DNA of 64,000 bases from Cystobacter fuscus DSM 2262 (GTDB lineage: Bacteria; Myxococcota; Myxococcia; Myxococcales; Myxococcaceae), in contig NZ_ANAH02000066.1 of assembly GCF_000335475.2 (NCBI RefSeq), forward strand, positions 682,001-746,000, written 5' to 3'. The notes beneath the pieces were generated by a model. The model did no database searches, was not told the origin of the DNA, and worked only from the letters and a program-made list of their open reading frames with translations. Position numbers and translations under genes: made by a program. Every line of letters begins with the position of its first letter. Positions within the stretch are counted from its first letter, which is position 1. Below, piece after piece: positions 1 through 8,822 of this stretch.

Positions 1-1
1 G

Positions 2-649
2 CGCGTCGAGTACGACATGCTCAAAACCAAGGGCTCCTCGCTGGTGTATGACAAGCGTTTCGCCAAGCGCCATGAGTTCAGCGAGATGCTGCGGACCGCG
101 GAGCAGCACGACAAGAAAGTTCAGATCGTCGACATCGACTCGGGTCTCACCCGCTCGGCCGTCCGCGTCCTGATGCGCCCGATCGACAGCGCCGAACCCC
201 GGGTCCCCTTCAACGCGGTGGCCGAGGGCTTCATCGGCACCCGGGTGAACCGCGAGGAGGTGCTCCGCGGGCGTCCTGACGAAGTGGCCTCCGATGGCAC
301 GCGTGTGCGCGGCTTCAAGGGCGTCATCGACAACCCGCGAGTCACCAGTTACGACCTGTTCGTGCCCGACAACAAGGGGACCCCGGTCCGGGTGGCCTAC
401 AAGCGCGATGGCGTATGGCACGGCCCGAAGACGCAAGAGCAGGAGCAGTTGTTCGACCGCTCGGTGAAGAGCAACCCCTACAAGTCCGTGGAAGTGGCTC
501 GTCGCATCGTGATCGACTCGAACTTCATCCACAAGCAGGTCGAGGAAGCGCCGGAGGCCTTCAAGGCCCCCATGCGAGAGGCGCTGTCGCGCTTCCAGGG
601 CATGACGTTGGAACAGGCGCTCGATGCGCACTCCAGGAAGATCAACTGA
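2..649 (+). CDS. Unknown protein, 5' end cut by window edge
   Basis: The frame is open to the left edge with no stop, so this is probably the C-terminal part of a longer protein. The first in-frame ATG is at 17 and has no visible ribosome site. About 215 residues are visible. They are charged and soluble-looking, with no membrane segment, cysteine cluster or repeat. The C-terminus is helical, containing an EALSRFQGMTLEQALD segment. I do not recognise the family. The small acidic protein gene at 688 follows 38 bases later on the same strand, so the two may be co-transcribed. The upstream sequence would be needed to identify it. Confidence 0.6.
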   Translation, partial: RVEYDMLKTKGSSLVYDKRFAKRHEFSEMLRTAEQHDKKVQIVDIDSGLTRSAVRVLMRPIDSAEPRVPFNAVAEGFIGTRVNREEVLRGRPDEVASDGTRVRGFKGVIDNPRVTSYDLFVPDNKGTPVRVAYKRDGVWHGPKTQEQEQLFDRSVKSNPYKSVEVARRIVIDSNFIHKQVEEAPEAFKAPMREALSRFQGMTLEQALDAHSRKIN

Positions 650-687
650 GCCGCGCACCCTGAATGCCCGCATCCGAGGAACCACCC

Positions 688-933
688 ATGAGTGCGAGAC
701 AAGAAATCCGTGACGCGATCGCCGAGGCCCGGCGCAGTCCCGACAAGGAGCCGTTCGACATCCAGAAGTTCCGCCAGGTGTACGACGTGACGGCGGACAT
801 CGGCGAGAGTCCGCTGACGACGCGGACGGTGGAGGAATACGAGGAGCAGTATTACCTGTTGGCGACGGAGGTGAAGACGCTGCAGGAGTTCGCGGAGTAC
901 CGCCGGGAGCTCGTCGAACACGACGCGGGCTGA
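688..933 (+). CDS. Small acidic protein, unknown function
   Basis: 81 residues, predicted soluble and mostly helical, rich in Glu, Asp, Arg and Tyr. I chose the ATG at 688 over the ATG at 664 because GAGGA lies 8 bases upstream of 688. It follows the unknown gene by 38 bases on the same strand, which suggests a two-gene unit. The C-terminal half has a regular helical pattern around VEEYEEQYYLLATEVKTLQE. No known family is recognised. Its size and position would fit a partner or chaperone of the upstream protein, but nothing in the sequence proves this. Confidence 0.55.
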   Translation: MSARQEIRDAIAEARRSPDKEPFDIQKFRQVYDVTADIGESPLTTRTVEEYEEQYYLLATEVKTLQEFAEYRRELVEHDAG

Positions 934-1094
934 GCCCGTGGGCCTCGGCCCCCTCGGCGGTCGCCTTCCAGGCCGGAGCGAGGCGTGGAAGGAGCGGGGT
1001 CCTCCGCTGGGCGAGCGAAGAGGGAAGCCTGCCTGACAGTCCCAGGTGAAAGGCGTGCTTGCCCCGGCGGAGAGTCGTTATACGGTGAGCCTCT

Positions 1095-2450
1095 ATGGCG
1101 AAGGCTCCCGCGAAACCCGCCGCGCGCACGGCGGATCCCGTCCTCCTCTCCCTGTTCGACGTCCAGGAGGCCACGCTGCCCAATGGCCTCCGGGTGCGTC
1201 TGCTGGCCAACCATCAGACCCCGGTGGTCAGTCTCTACACCTTCTTCCAGGTGGGCAGCCGCAACGAGCGGCCCGGCATCACCGGCATCAGCCACCTGTT
1301 CGAGCACATGATGTTCAACGGGGCCAAGAAGTACGGCCCCAAGAAGTTCGATCAGACGCTCGAGTCCAACGGCGGCCGTTCCAACGCCTACACGTCCACG
1401 GACATGACCGTGTACTACGAGGACTTCGCCTCGGACGCGCTGGAGACGGTGCTCGATCTGGAGTCGGACCGGATGCGCTCGTTGCGCATCAACGACGTGG
1501 CTCTCAAGAGCGAGCGCCAGGTGGTGCTGGAAGAGCGCCGCGTGCGCGTGGACAACGACATCACCGGCATCATGGACGAGGAGCTGGGCACGCTCGTGTG
1601 GAAGGCGCATGCCTACCGCTGGCCCGTCATCGGCTGGCAGAAGGACATCGAGAACATCACCCGCCAGGACTGCGAGCAGTACTTCCGCACCTACTACGCG
1701 CCCAACAACGCGGTGCTCTACATCGTCGGGGACATCGAGCCGAAGAAGACGCTGGCGCTGGTGCGCAAGTACTACGGGGACATCCCCAAGGGCCCCACGC
1801 CCGCGCCCGTGCTCGACGCCGAGCCCGAGCAGAAGGGCGAGCGCCGCGCCGAGGTGCGCCACCCCGCCCAGTCCCCGGCCCTGATGATCGCCTACCGCGG
1901 CCCGGCCGCGCGCGACGAGGACACGCTCCTGCTGGACGTCATCCAGTACGCGCTGGCCAAGGGCGAGGGCAGCCGGCTGACCAAGAAGCTCGTCTATGAC
2001 ACCCAGCTCGCCGTGTCGGTGGGCGTGGACTGGGGCTGGCGGCTGGATCCGGGCATCATCCTCTTCTTCCTGGAGCTCAAGCCGGACTCGGATCCGCGCA
2101 AGGTGGAGGAGGCGCTCTACGCGGAGCTCCAGCGCCTGGTGGCCGAGGGCCTCACGGAGCGCGAGTTGCAGAAGGCGAAGAACAACCTGCGCGCGGACCA
2201 CCTGCGCGAGCTGGCCACCAACAGCGGCCGGGCCCACGCCATGGGTCACTACGAGGCCCTGCTGGGCTCGTGGCGCGACGGCCTGAGCCTGCCGAGCGTG
2301 TACGCGGCCGCGACGAACGAGCAGGTGCGCGCGGTGGCGGCGAAGTACTTCGCGCCCGAGCGCCGCTCGGTGGTGACGGTGCGGCCCACGGCTCCCGCGG
2401 ACGGGGCCGTGCCCACGGTGGACGCGGTGGACGCGCAGGAGGTGGCGTGA
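1095..2450 (+). CDS. M16 family zinc peptidase, catalytic subunit
   Basis: 451 residues. The inverted zinc motif HLFEH is at residues 67-71 (H67, E70, H71), and the downstream glutamate ligand lies in the LDLESDRM segment. This is the active half of an M16B (pitrilysin/insulinase-like) peptidase. The length fits the two-domain M16B family. No signal peptide is evident; the N-terminus is an Ala/Pro/Lys-rich tail, so the enzyme may be cytoplasmic or exported another way. Its stop overlaps the start of a second M16 gene that lacks the zinc motif. That is the usual active/inactive heterodimer arrangement, in which short unfolded peptides are degraded inside a closed chamber. The substrate cannot be told from sequence. 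Confidence 0.9.
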   Translation: MAKAPAKPAARTADPVLLSLFDVQEATLPNGLRVRLLANHQTPVVSLYTFFQVGSRNERPGITGISHLFEHMMFNGAKKYGPKKFDQTLESNGGRSNAYTSTDMTVYYEDFASDALETVLDLESDRMRSLRINDVALKSERQVVLEERRVRVDNDITGIMDEELGTLVWKAHAYRWPVIGWQKDIENITRQDCEQYFRTYYAPNNAVLYIVGDIEPKKTLALVRKYYGDIPKGPTPAPVLDAEPEQKGERRAEVRHPAQSPALMIAYRGPAARDEDTLLLDVIQYALAKGEGSRLTKKLVYDTQLAVSVGVDWGWRLDPGIILFFLELKPDSDPRKVEEALYAELQRLVAEGLTERELQKAKNNLRADHLRELATNSGRAHAMGHYEALLGSWRDGLSLPSVYAAATNEQVRAVAAKYFAPERRSVVTVRPTAPADGAVPTVDAVDAQEVA

Positions 2451-3814
2451 TGGCGACCCAGAGCGCGACGAAGAAGAAGCCGGCCGCCCCGACGACGAGC
2501 GCGCTGATGTTGCCCGCCCTGCACGAGAGCACCACCTCCAGCGGGCTGAGTGTGCTGGCGGCCGAACGGGGTCCGCTGCCGCTCGTCGCCATGCGGCTGG
2601 TGGTGCGCGCGGGCAGCGCGGTGGATCCCAAGGACAAGCACGGCCTGGCGGACTTCACCGCCCGGCTCATGCGCCGCGGCACGCAGAAGCGGAGCGCGGA
2701 TGAGATCGACGAGGCCATCGAGTTCGTCGGCGCGAGCTTCTCGGTGGGCAGCAACGAGGACTTGCTGTCGTTCTTCGTCACCACGCCCGCCGAGCACTTC
2801 CCGGCGATGATCGGGCTGCTCGGGGAGATCGTCCGCGAGCCGTCCTTCCCCGAGCGCGAGGTAGAGCTGGCTCGCGAGCGCACCCTGGCGGGCTTCGCCA
2901 ACGACTTGGATGATCCGTCGACGATCGTCGACCGGGCCTTCACCCGGGCGCTGTGGGGCGGGCACCCCTACGGCCATGACATCGGCGGCAGCTCGGCGCA
3001 CGTGCGCACCTTCACGCGCGAGGATCTCGTGCGCTTCCACGGCGAGCGGCTGGGGCCCAAGGTGGCGCTCCTGTCGGTGGTGGGCGCGGTGGATCCGAAG
3101 CTCGTGCTGGACGAGGCGGAGAAGGCCTTCGCGGGCTGGACGGGCGGGCCGGAGGCGGCGCCGCGGATTCCCGAGCTGGGGAAGATGGCCTCGGGCCGCA
3201 TCCTGCTCGTGGACAAGCCGGACCAGACGCAGACGCAGGTGCGCATCGGCGGCCCGGGCTTCCGCATGGGGCATCCGGACTACTTCCCGTCCACGGCGAT
3301 GAACAACGTGCTCGGCGGTGGTTTCACCTCGCGGCTGGTGAACGAGGTGCGCGTGGAGCGCGGCCTGACGTACGGCATCAGCAGCTACTTCGACATGCTC
3401 AACGTGGGCGGCGTGTTCGCCATCTCCACCTTCACCCAGACGGAGCGCACGCGGGAGATGCTCGACGTGTCGCTGGCCGAGGTGGCCAAGGTGCGTGAGG
3501 GCGGCATCAGCGCGGCGGAGCTGAAGAAGGCGCAGCGCTACCTGGCGGGGCTCTACCCCATGCGCACCGAGACGAACGAGTCGGTGGCGTCCGTCATCGG
3601 CGACATCCGGGTGCACGCGCTCGGGGACGACTGGGTGGAGAAGTTCCGCGAGCGCCTGCACGCGGTGAAGCCCAAGCAGACGCAGGAGGTGGCGGCGAAG
3701 TACCTCTTCCCCAACCCCCCGCTCATCGTGCTGCTGGGCAAGGCGTCCGCGGTGAAGAAGCAGCTCAAGGGACTGGGGTCGGTGAAGGTGGTGCCGGCCT
3801 CGGACTACGAGTGA
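2450..3814 (+). CDS. M16 family peptidase, non-catalytic partner subunit
   Basis: 454 residues. The ATG at 2450 shares one base with the upstream TGA (TGATG), implying translational coupling. The position of the zinc motif reads HGLADF, without the glutamate and second histidine, so this subunit should not bind catalytic zinc. It keeps the C-terminal ERGLTYGISSYFD segment, where the Arg/Tyr pair of M16B partner subunits contacts the substrate. The N-terminus is Ala/Lys/Thr-rich without a clear signal peptide. The pairing with the catalytic subunit is well established for the family; the substrate is unknown. Confidence 0.88.
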   Translation: MATQSATKKKPAAPTTSALMLPALHESTTSSGLSVLAAERGPLPLVAMRLVVRAGSAVDPKDKHGLADFTARLMRRGTQKRSADEIDEAIEFVGASFSVGSNEDLLSFFVTTPAEHFPAMIGLLGEIVREPSFPEREVELARERTLAGFANDLDDPSTIVDRAFTRALWGGHPYGHDIGGSSAHVRTFTREDLVRFHGERLGPKVALLSVVGAVDPKLVLDEAEKAFAGWTGGPEAAPRIPELGKMASGRILLVDKPDQTQTQVRIGGPGFRMGHPDYFPSTAMNNVLGGGFTSRLVNEVRVERGLTYGISSYFDMLNVGGVFAISTFTQTERTREMLDVSLAEVAKVREGGISAAELKKAQRYLAGLYPMRTETNESVASVIGDIRVHALGDDWVEKFRERLHAVKPKQTQEVAAKYLFPNPPLIVLLGKASAVKKQLKGLGSVKVVPASDYE

Positions 3815-4518
3815 GCGGCGCGCGCGTCCCCGTCCTCTTCGAGGGCGGGGGAGTGCTCGCGGTGGACAAGCCCGCGGGGATGCTCGTCATCCCCGGGCGC
3901 TCCGAGGACAGCGCCCCCTCGCTGCGCGAGGTGCTGGAGGCGGAGCTCAGGCGCAAGGTGTTCGTGGTGCACCGGTTGGATCGGGACACCTCGGGCGTGG
4001 TGGTGTTCGCCCTGACGCCCGAGGTCCACCGCACGCTGTCCATGGCCTTCGAGGCGGGAGGGGTGCACAAGCGCTACCTCGCGCTGGTGGAGGGCCGGCT
4101 GGAGGCACCCGTCGTGGTGGACGCGGCGCTCGCGCCCGCGCGCAAGGGCCGCATGCGGGTGGCCCGGCCGGGCGAGGAGGGCAAGCCCTCGACGACGCGC
4201 ATTCAACCCGTGGAGGTGTTCTCCTCGGCCAGCCTCGTGGAGGCCGAGCCGCTCACGGGCCGCACGCACCAGATTCGCGTGCACCTCTTGTCCCTGGGAC
4301 ACCCGCTGCTGGTGGATCACCAGTACGGGCGCGACACGCCGTGGACGGCGCGCGAGCTGGGCGGAGAGGGGGAGGACGTGGTGCTGGCCCGCACGCCCCT
4401 GCACGCGGCCCGGCTGGAGTGGCCCGCGCTGCCGGGCGTGGAGGCGCGCCGCCTGGAGTCCCCGCTCCCCGGGGACATGGCGCGCACCGTGGGGCTCATC
4501 CGTCAGGGCTTGCGCTGA
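3811..4518 (+). CDS. RluA-family RNA pseudouridine synthase
   Basis: 235 residues starting with GTG inside a GTGA overlap with the preceding M16 stop, so it is the third coupled gene of the run. The signature HRLDRDTSG is at residues 54-62 with the catalytic aspartate D57, followed by the GRTHQIRVHL segment of the RluA fold. These enzymes isomerise specific uridines in 23S rRNA or tRNA. There is no N-terminal S4 RNA-binding domain, which resembles the short RluA/RluC-catalytic-domain type; the target uridine cannot be assigned. Its 3' end overlaps the convergent site-2 protease gene by 16 bases. Confidence 0.88.
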   Translation: MSGARVPVLFEGGGVLAVDKPAGMLVIPGRSEDSAPSLREVLEAELRRKVFVVHRLDRDTSGVVVFALTPEVHRTLSMAFEAGGVHKRYLALVEGRLEAPVVVDAALAPARKGRMRVARPGEEGKPSTTRIQPVEVFSSASLVEAEPLTGRTHQIRVHLLSLGHPLLVDHQYGRDTPWTARELGGEGEDVVLARTPLHAARLEWPALPGVEARRLESPLPGDMARTVGLIRQGLR

Positions 4519-5870
4519 CCGAGCCGCGCGGCGATCTCCGGCGCGGAGCGCACGGGGGCGAGCGCGGGCTCCAGGCCGATGGCCTCCAGGTCGTCATACC
4601 CCGCGTCCAGCGCGCGCTTGAGCCACTCGGCGGCGCGCTCCAGTTGAGCGTCGCGCGCGTGGTTGAGGGCGGCCTGGTAGGCCTCCTCCGCGCGGCCGGT
4701 GCTCTCGAAGGTGGCCGCGAAGAGCGCCGCCGCCGCGTCGAAGTCTCCCCGGGCCACCGCGATGTCCGCGAGCAGCGCGTCGCGCCGGGCCAGGGACTTC
4801 CAGGCGAAGTCGCGAGCGGTGCGCTCGGCCTCTTCCAGCCGCCGCGCCTTCACGAGCAGACGCACCGCCAGCGCCACGACGGCCTCGGAGGGCTCCTGCT
4901 CCAGCGCGGCGAGCGCGGGCGCGAGGGCGCGATCCGGCAGGCCCGCGGCCTCGTAGGCCATGGCCCAGCTGAAGGACCGCGCGTCCTTGGGCGGCTGGAC
5001 CTTCTCCAGGTGGGACAGGGCGGCGCGGGGGTTGCCCTCGGCGAGCGCCACCCAGGCGAGCAGGTCCCTCACCGCGTTGGTCTCCGCGCCCGGCTGGGCC
5101 GACGCGAGCGCCAGGTGGGCCATCCGCGCCGCCTCGGTATCCTGGCCCGAGCGCAGCGCCTGCCAGCCGCGCGCGAGCGCTTCCGGCTCGGGCTCCACGG
5201 CCTGCACGGGGGGCAGCGGCTTGACGTCCCGGGCCACCGACAGGGCCTGCCAGCAGTCGTACGCCATACGGCCGAACATGAAGGCGGCGAAGAACGCGCG
5301 GATGAAGAGGAACAGGGCCGTCGCCAGGCCCGCCACGATCACGCCCACCCACAGGGTGAGCCGCTGCCGCGTGGGGCCCAGCACGCCGCGCAGGATCTGC
5401 CCGCCGTCCAGCGGGAGCACGGGCAGCAGGTTGATGATGCCCCAGCCGAAGTTCACCCACATGAGCTGGCTGAAGATGACCTGGGCCAGTGTCGTCTGCG
5501 GGGGCACGAAGTAGTTGACGGCGATCATCAGTCCGCCGAACAGGAAGCCCGCGGACGGTCCGGCGGCGGTGACGGCCACGTCGCGCCAGCGGCTGAGCAT
5601 CCGATCCGGGTACGTCAGCCCGCCGAAGGCATAGAGCCGGATGCCCGCCACGTCGCAGCCCAGGCTCATCGCCATGAGCGCGTGTCCCAGCTCATGGATC
5701 AGGATGGAGACGAAGCAGACGGCCACCCACGACAGCACGCGGCGCCAGTCGTCGATCCGGCCGAGCATGCCGAACATGGCGGTGATGAGCCAGAAGCTCG
5801 GCTCGACGACGACCGGGATGCGGCCGAGGTTGAAGTGCCAGGAGAAGGGAGAAGAAGAGTCCGTGCTCAT
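4503..5870 (-). CDS. Site-2 protease family (M50) zinc metalloprotease with TPR tail
   Basis: 455 residues. The N-terminal half is a multi-pass membrane protein with the zinc motif HELGH at residues 59-63 inside a hydrophobic segment, and the second M50 signature LLPVLPLDGGQ about 110 residues later. The C-terminal half, from about residue 230, is a soluble Ala-rich helical array resembling tetratricopeptide repeats. M50 enzymes cut substrates within the membrane, often anti-sigma factors or signal-peptide remnants. The TPR tail could recruit substrates or partners. It is the last gene of a minus-strand run, 12 bases after a lipoprotein gene. The substrate is unknown. Confidence 0.85.
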   Translation of the reverse strand: MSTDSSSPFSWHFNLGRIPVVVEPSFWLITAMFGMLGRIDDWRRVLSWVAVCFVSILIHELGHALMAMSLGCDVAGIRLYAFGGLTYPDRMLSRWRDVAVTAAGPSAGFLFGGLMIAVNYFVPPQTTLAQVIFSQLMWVNFGWGIINLLPVLPLDGGQILRGVLGPTRQRLTLWVGVIVAGLATALFLFIRAFFAAFMFGRMAYDCWQALSVARDVKPLPPVQAVEPEPEALARGWQALRSGQDTEAARMAHLALASAQPGAETNAVRDLLAWVALAEGNPRAALSHLEKVQPPKDARSFSWAMAYEAAGLPDRALAPALAALEQEPSEAVVALAVRLLVKARRLEEAERTARDFAWKSLARRDALLADIAVARGDFDAAAALFAATFESTGRAEEAYQAALNHARDAQLERAAEWLKRALDAGYDDLEAIGLEPALAPVRSAPEIAARLGQRKP

Positions 5871-5882
5871 GTGTCTCGTGAA

Positions 5883-6581
5883 TCAGCTCTCGGAGGGAGC
5901 CACCGGGAAGGCGTTGGAGAACGCTTGCTCCCCCGTGGCGTCCTCGATCTTGGCGACGAAGTCGTCGCCGGATCGGTTGATGATGACCTCTATCGGGATC
6001 TTGCCCGCCGTGACGGGCTCCACCGAGGCGCGGAAGATCTCCTCGCCCCCGGTGTGGACCGTCAACGTGGCGGCGCCCTGGTAGGGAGGAGCGCCCTCCA
6101 CCTGTCCATGGACGTTGACGGTGATGGTGACGGTGAAGGGCCGGCCCTGGACCTGGGGGTCGATGCGCGCGAAATCGTACGTCGCTCGCGCCACCGGCAG
6201 CTCCGGCTCCTCCACCGCCGTCACCACGTAGGGCGTGGCGAAGGTGGCCTCGCGCCCATCGCCCAGGTTCACCCCGACGATGTAGTTGCTCGGCGCCAGC
6301 GGCTCCACGTAGCCCTCGAACAGGCCATGGCCCAGGTAGGTGAGGGGGATGGTGCGGGGGCCAATCACCATCCGGGGCTGTCCCACCATCCGGGCCGCGG
6401 GCTCGCCGTAGTCCACGAGGAAGGCCGGATCCGTGTCGAGCTGGACCCGGACATGCTTCGACTCGTTGGTCTTCTGGGTGAGGGGCGCCACGTCGAGGAT
6501 GTGGAAGGCTTGCAGGGGGGGTGAAGTGGGCTCGCACGCGCTCAGCACCGTGGCGAGCACCAGGATGAACCGCTTGCTCAT
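5883..6581 (-). CDS. Putative lipoprotein, unknown function
   Basis: 232 residues. A short signal peptide ends in the lipobox LSAC (cysteine at residue 16), so the mature protein should be lipid-anchored. The rest is mainly beta-type sequence without recognisable motifs, possibly two immunoglobulin-like sandwiches. The ATG overlaps the stop of the upstream envelope protein gene (ATGA), and the site-2 protease gene follows after 12 bases, so these three genes are likely one operon. Export with a membrane protease partner suggests an envelope role, which is inference. Confidence 0.7.
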   Translation of the reverse strand: MSKRFILVLATVLSACEPTSPPLQAFHILDVAPLTQKTNESKHVRVQLDTDPAFLVDYGEPAARMVGQPRMVIGPRTIPLTYLGHGLFEGYVEPLAPSNYIVGVNLGDGREATFATPYVVTAVEEPELPVARATYDFARIDPQVQGRPFTVTITVNVHGQVEGAPPYQGAATLTVHTGGEEIFRASVEPVTAGKIPIEVIINRSGDDFVAKIEDATGEQAFSNAFPVAPSES

Positions 6582-7993
6582 AACCGGTACCTCAGGCCCA
6601 CGCAGGCGGAAAGACCGCCGAGCTGGGCATCGACGAGAGAGGCGCTCGCGGCGGCACGGCCCGCGCGCACCTCGAGGAGGGTGCTCACCGCGCCCAGACG
6701 CCAGACGGCCTGTGCCGCGACAAAGCCCATGAAGGTGCGCCCTTGCTGGACGAGCGGGGTGTCGAAGAAGGAGCTCGTCGCGCGGTGATTGTAGTACGTC
6801 GGCCCGGCGCCCACGCGGCCGTGCAGGGAAAAGCGTCCGAGCTCGAACGCCCGCCCCCTCACCGAGAGCAGCAGGGGGGAGGCGAGCACCCGGGAGTCCA
6901 CCGTGCCCAGGCCCTCCACGAGGGCGTGGGAGGTGGAGCGCCGCAGACCCGCCTCGGCCTCCAGGGCGAAGCGACCGTCGAGCAGGGGAAGCTGGTAGCC
7001 CACGCCCAGCGAGGCCAGCGGCCCCCGGTTGTCCCCCCCGGCGAGGAAGCCCCCGGCCAGCACCTGCACGGAAAAGGGGTGGGCCGGGGGAGGAGGAGGG
7101 CGGGGAGGCGGCGCCACCACGGGCCCGAGCACGAGCGCGGGCGTCACCCTGGCCAGGGGCACCACCAGGGCGGGAGGAGCAGGCGCGGGGGTGAAGCGGA
7201 CCACGGCCGCCACGACGTGGGTCGTCAGACGCGTCGAGCCGGTGCCATCCGCCCGTTGGGCCTCCACCACGACCGCGTTCGCGCCGGGCTCCGGCTTCAC
7301 ACGGAAGACACTGGGCAGCTCCTCCCGGGTGCTGGCGCCCTTGACCCGCAGGCGCAGCTCCGAGCCCGGCACGGGTTGCTCCCCCATGAGGACGAGCCAG
7401 CCGTCCCCCCCCGCCGGCAGGGACTCGGGGCTCATCACCGCGAGCAGGGGCTGCTCGGGGGGGACGTCGAGGGGGATGGTGCGCAGCGAGGGCCGCTGGC
7501 GCGTGGAGGTGACGCGCACGCTGGCCTTGCTCACCCCCGGAGGCACTTGCACCGTCACCTTGGCCTTGCCCCGGCGGTCGGCGCGGGCGGGGCCGAAGCT
7601 GCGGCCGGCCACCTCCACCACCACCTGGGCACCCGCGGCCGTGTCCACGGTGAGCTCGTTGCGGCCCAGCAGCGGAATGGGGACGCGGGTGATCTCCGGC
7701 GGGCCGGCGGGCGAGTCCGTCCAGAAGGCGAGCACCGCCAGCAGCGGGTAGCGGATGTCCGGAGGCGTCCAGATGAACAGGAACTCCTCGGGCGTGGAGG
7801 AGCGCTGGGGCGTGAGCCGGCCCGTGGAGGCCGCGGCCCGGAGGGGTGGGGCGCCGGGCGGGGCCTTCACCCGCACCACCACCACCGGATCCCGGCCGAG
7901 CACCACCTCGGAGGGCAGCAGCGTCACCGGCAACGGCTCCGCCCCCGCCAGGCCCGGCAGGGCGAGCAGCAGCAGGGTCAGGAGCACGCGCAT
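6578..7993 (-). CDS. Exported protein with Ig-like N-part and barrel-like C-part, unknown function
   Basis: 471 residues from the ATG at 7993; a TTG two codons upstream is less likely. A clear signal peptide ends near LAGA at residues 16-19. The region to about residue 300 is beta-rich, like stacked Ig-like domains. A proline-rich hinge (a run of Arg and Pro near residue 320) leads into about 150 residues of alternating hydrophobic and Gly-rich strands ending in RYRL, as in small outer-membrane beta barrels. It lies 40 bases after the zinc-ribbon gene and overlaps the following lipoprotein start. I infer an outer-membrane-associated protein; no named family is recognised. Confidence 0.65.
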   Translation of the reverse strand: MRVLLTLLLLALPGLAGAEPLPVTLLPSEVVLGRDPVVVVRVKAPPGAPPLRAAASTGRLTPQRSSTPEEFLFIWTPPDIRYPLLAVLAFWTDSPAGPPEITRVPIPLLGRNELTVDTAAGAQVVVEVAGRSFGPARADRRGKAKVTVQVPPGVSKASVRVTSTRQRPSLRTIPLDVPPEQPLLAVMSPESLPAGGDGWLVLMGEQPVPGSELRLRVKGASTREELPSVFRVKPEPGANAVVVEAQRADGTGSTRLTTHVVAAVVRFTPAPAPPALVVPLARVTPALVLGPVVAPPPRPPPPPAHPFSVQVLAGGFLAGGDNRGPLASLGVGYQLPLLDGRFALEAEAGLRRSTSHALVEGLGTVDSRVLASPLLLSVRGRAFELGRFSLHGRVGAGPTYYNHRATSSFFDTPLVQQGRTFMGFVAAQAVWRLGAVSTLLEVRAGRAAASASLVDAQLGGLSACVGLRYRL

Positions 7994-8033
7994 AGGCAAG
8001 GGCCCTTACCGTCCAGCCTCCCCGGCGTCCGTG

Positions 8034-8612
8034 TCAACCCTCGGCGGTGTCTCCCGGGGCTTCCGCGGGCTCTTCCACGGGCGCCGTCATCGGCTTGTCC
8101 GCTGGGCCTGTCATCTTCGCATTGGGCGGACTGAAACTGGGCTTCTCCGCGCTGGCGCCCCCCGTGGCGTGCACGAGCGTCTTGGTCTCGGACTTGAAGG
8201 TGATGTCCACCTTGTTGCCCCGCACGGCCGTCACCAGACCGAGGCCGAAGGTGGGGTGTTGGATGACCTGATCCACCTTGTAGGAGTCCTTGGGGCTGTA
8301 GCGCGGGGCATTGGCGATGTCCTTGCCCGCCAGCTGCTCCTCGAAGGAGATGATGACCTTGTCCTCGTCCGACGCGCGGCTGGCGCGCGGGGCACGGGGG
8401 GTGCTGGAGCCGCCGCCGCTCGAGCGCGACGAGGTGCTCGGCCGGTCCGTGGTGCCGGGCGCGGACCGGAAGGCGTGGTCGCCGTTGCAGGTGTTGCAGC
8501 GCACGCGAGCGATCTTCGTGCCCACCATCGCCAGGATGGTGTGTGCGAGCGTGAGCCTGCAGCGGGTGCAGAACGCGTCGACCTCGCCGCCGACCTTGAG
8601 TTGGGTCGCCAT
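8034..8612 (-). CDS. Zinc-ribbon protein with UvrD-tail-like C-terminal domain
   Basis: 192 residues. Four cysteines in two CxxC pairs (C15/C18 and C39/C42) form a probable zinc ribbon. A Ser/Arg/Pro-rich linker follows. Residues about 115-155 contain HPTFGLGLVTAV and DITFKSETKTLVH, which resembles the small Tudor-like module at the C-terminus of UvrD/PcrA helicases and related RNA polymerase-binding proteins. The C-terminus is Pro/Glu/Ala-rich. The combination suggests a nucleic-acid or RNA-polymerase-associated protein; this is inference. It is the first gene of the minus-strand run to 4503 and diverges from the mlaE-type gene. Confidence 0.65.
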   Translation of the reverse strand: MATQLKVGGEVDAFCTRCRLTLAHTILAMVGTKIARVRCNTCNGDHAFRSAPGTTDRPSTSSRSSGGGSSTPRAPRASRASDEDKVIISFEEQLAGKDIANAPRYSPKDSYKVDQVIQHPTFGLGLVTAVRGNKVDITFKSETKTLVHATGGASAEKPSFSPPNAKMTGPADKPMTAPVEEPAEAPGDTAEG

Positions 8613-8785
8613 GGGTGTGTGCTTCTCGCTTCTCTATGTGGAGGGGGGATGAAAAGGGGGGCGCAACATAACGGCAACACCGCTCCGGAGAAACCCCCTT
8701 TGTCGGCCGGGGGGGTCGGAGCCTGGATGCCTGGGGTCCGGGAGGCCTGGGCGCGCACGGGGAGTGGGGGAGGCGGAGCCTTTGC

Positions 8786-8813
8786 TTGTGCCTGGAACCG
8801 GGGCACGTAGAGT
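8786..8813 (+). promoter_or_regulatory. Weak sigma-70-like promoter before mlaE
   Basis: TTGTGC (8786-8791) and TAGAGT (8808-8813) are separated by 16 bases. The elements match the consensus at 3 and 4 of 6 positions. The predicted start of transcription would lie almost at the GTG start codon, so the message would be nearly leaderless. The rest of the divergent gap 8613-8822 holds no other site that I can support. Confidence 0.25.
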
Positions 8814-8822
8814 AGGCCCCCG

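Noticed and set aside
852-2249. Long minus-strand frame of 465 codons opposite the first M16 gene
   Set aside because: It is the antisense of a well-supported peptidase gene; its translation is repetitive and low in sense, as expected in high-GC DNA.
1095-3814. The M16 pair as a recent gene duplication
   Set aside because: Only one copy has the zinc motif and the other has the Arg/Tyr partner segment; this is the normal active/inactive heterodimer.
4341-6524. Long plus-strand frame of 727 codons opposite the site-2 protease and lipoprotein genes
   Set aside because: Its protein is Arg/Gly/His-rich and matches no family; the opposite strand carries clear motifs and start sites.
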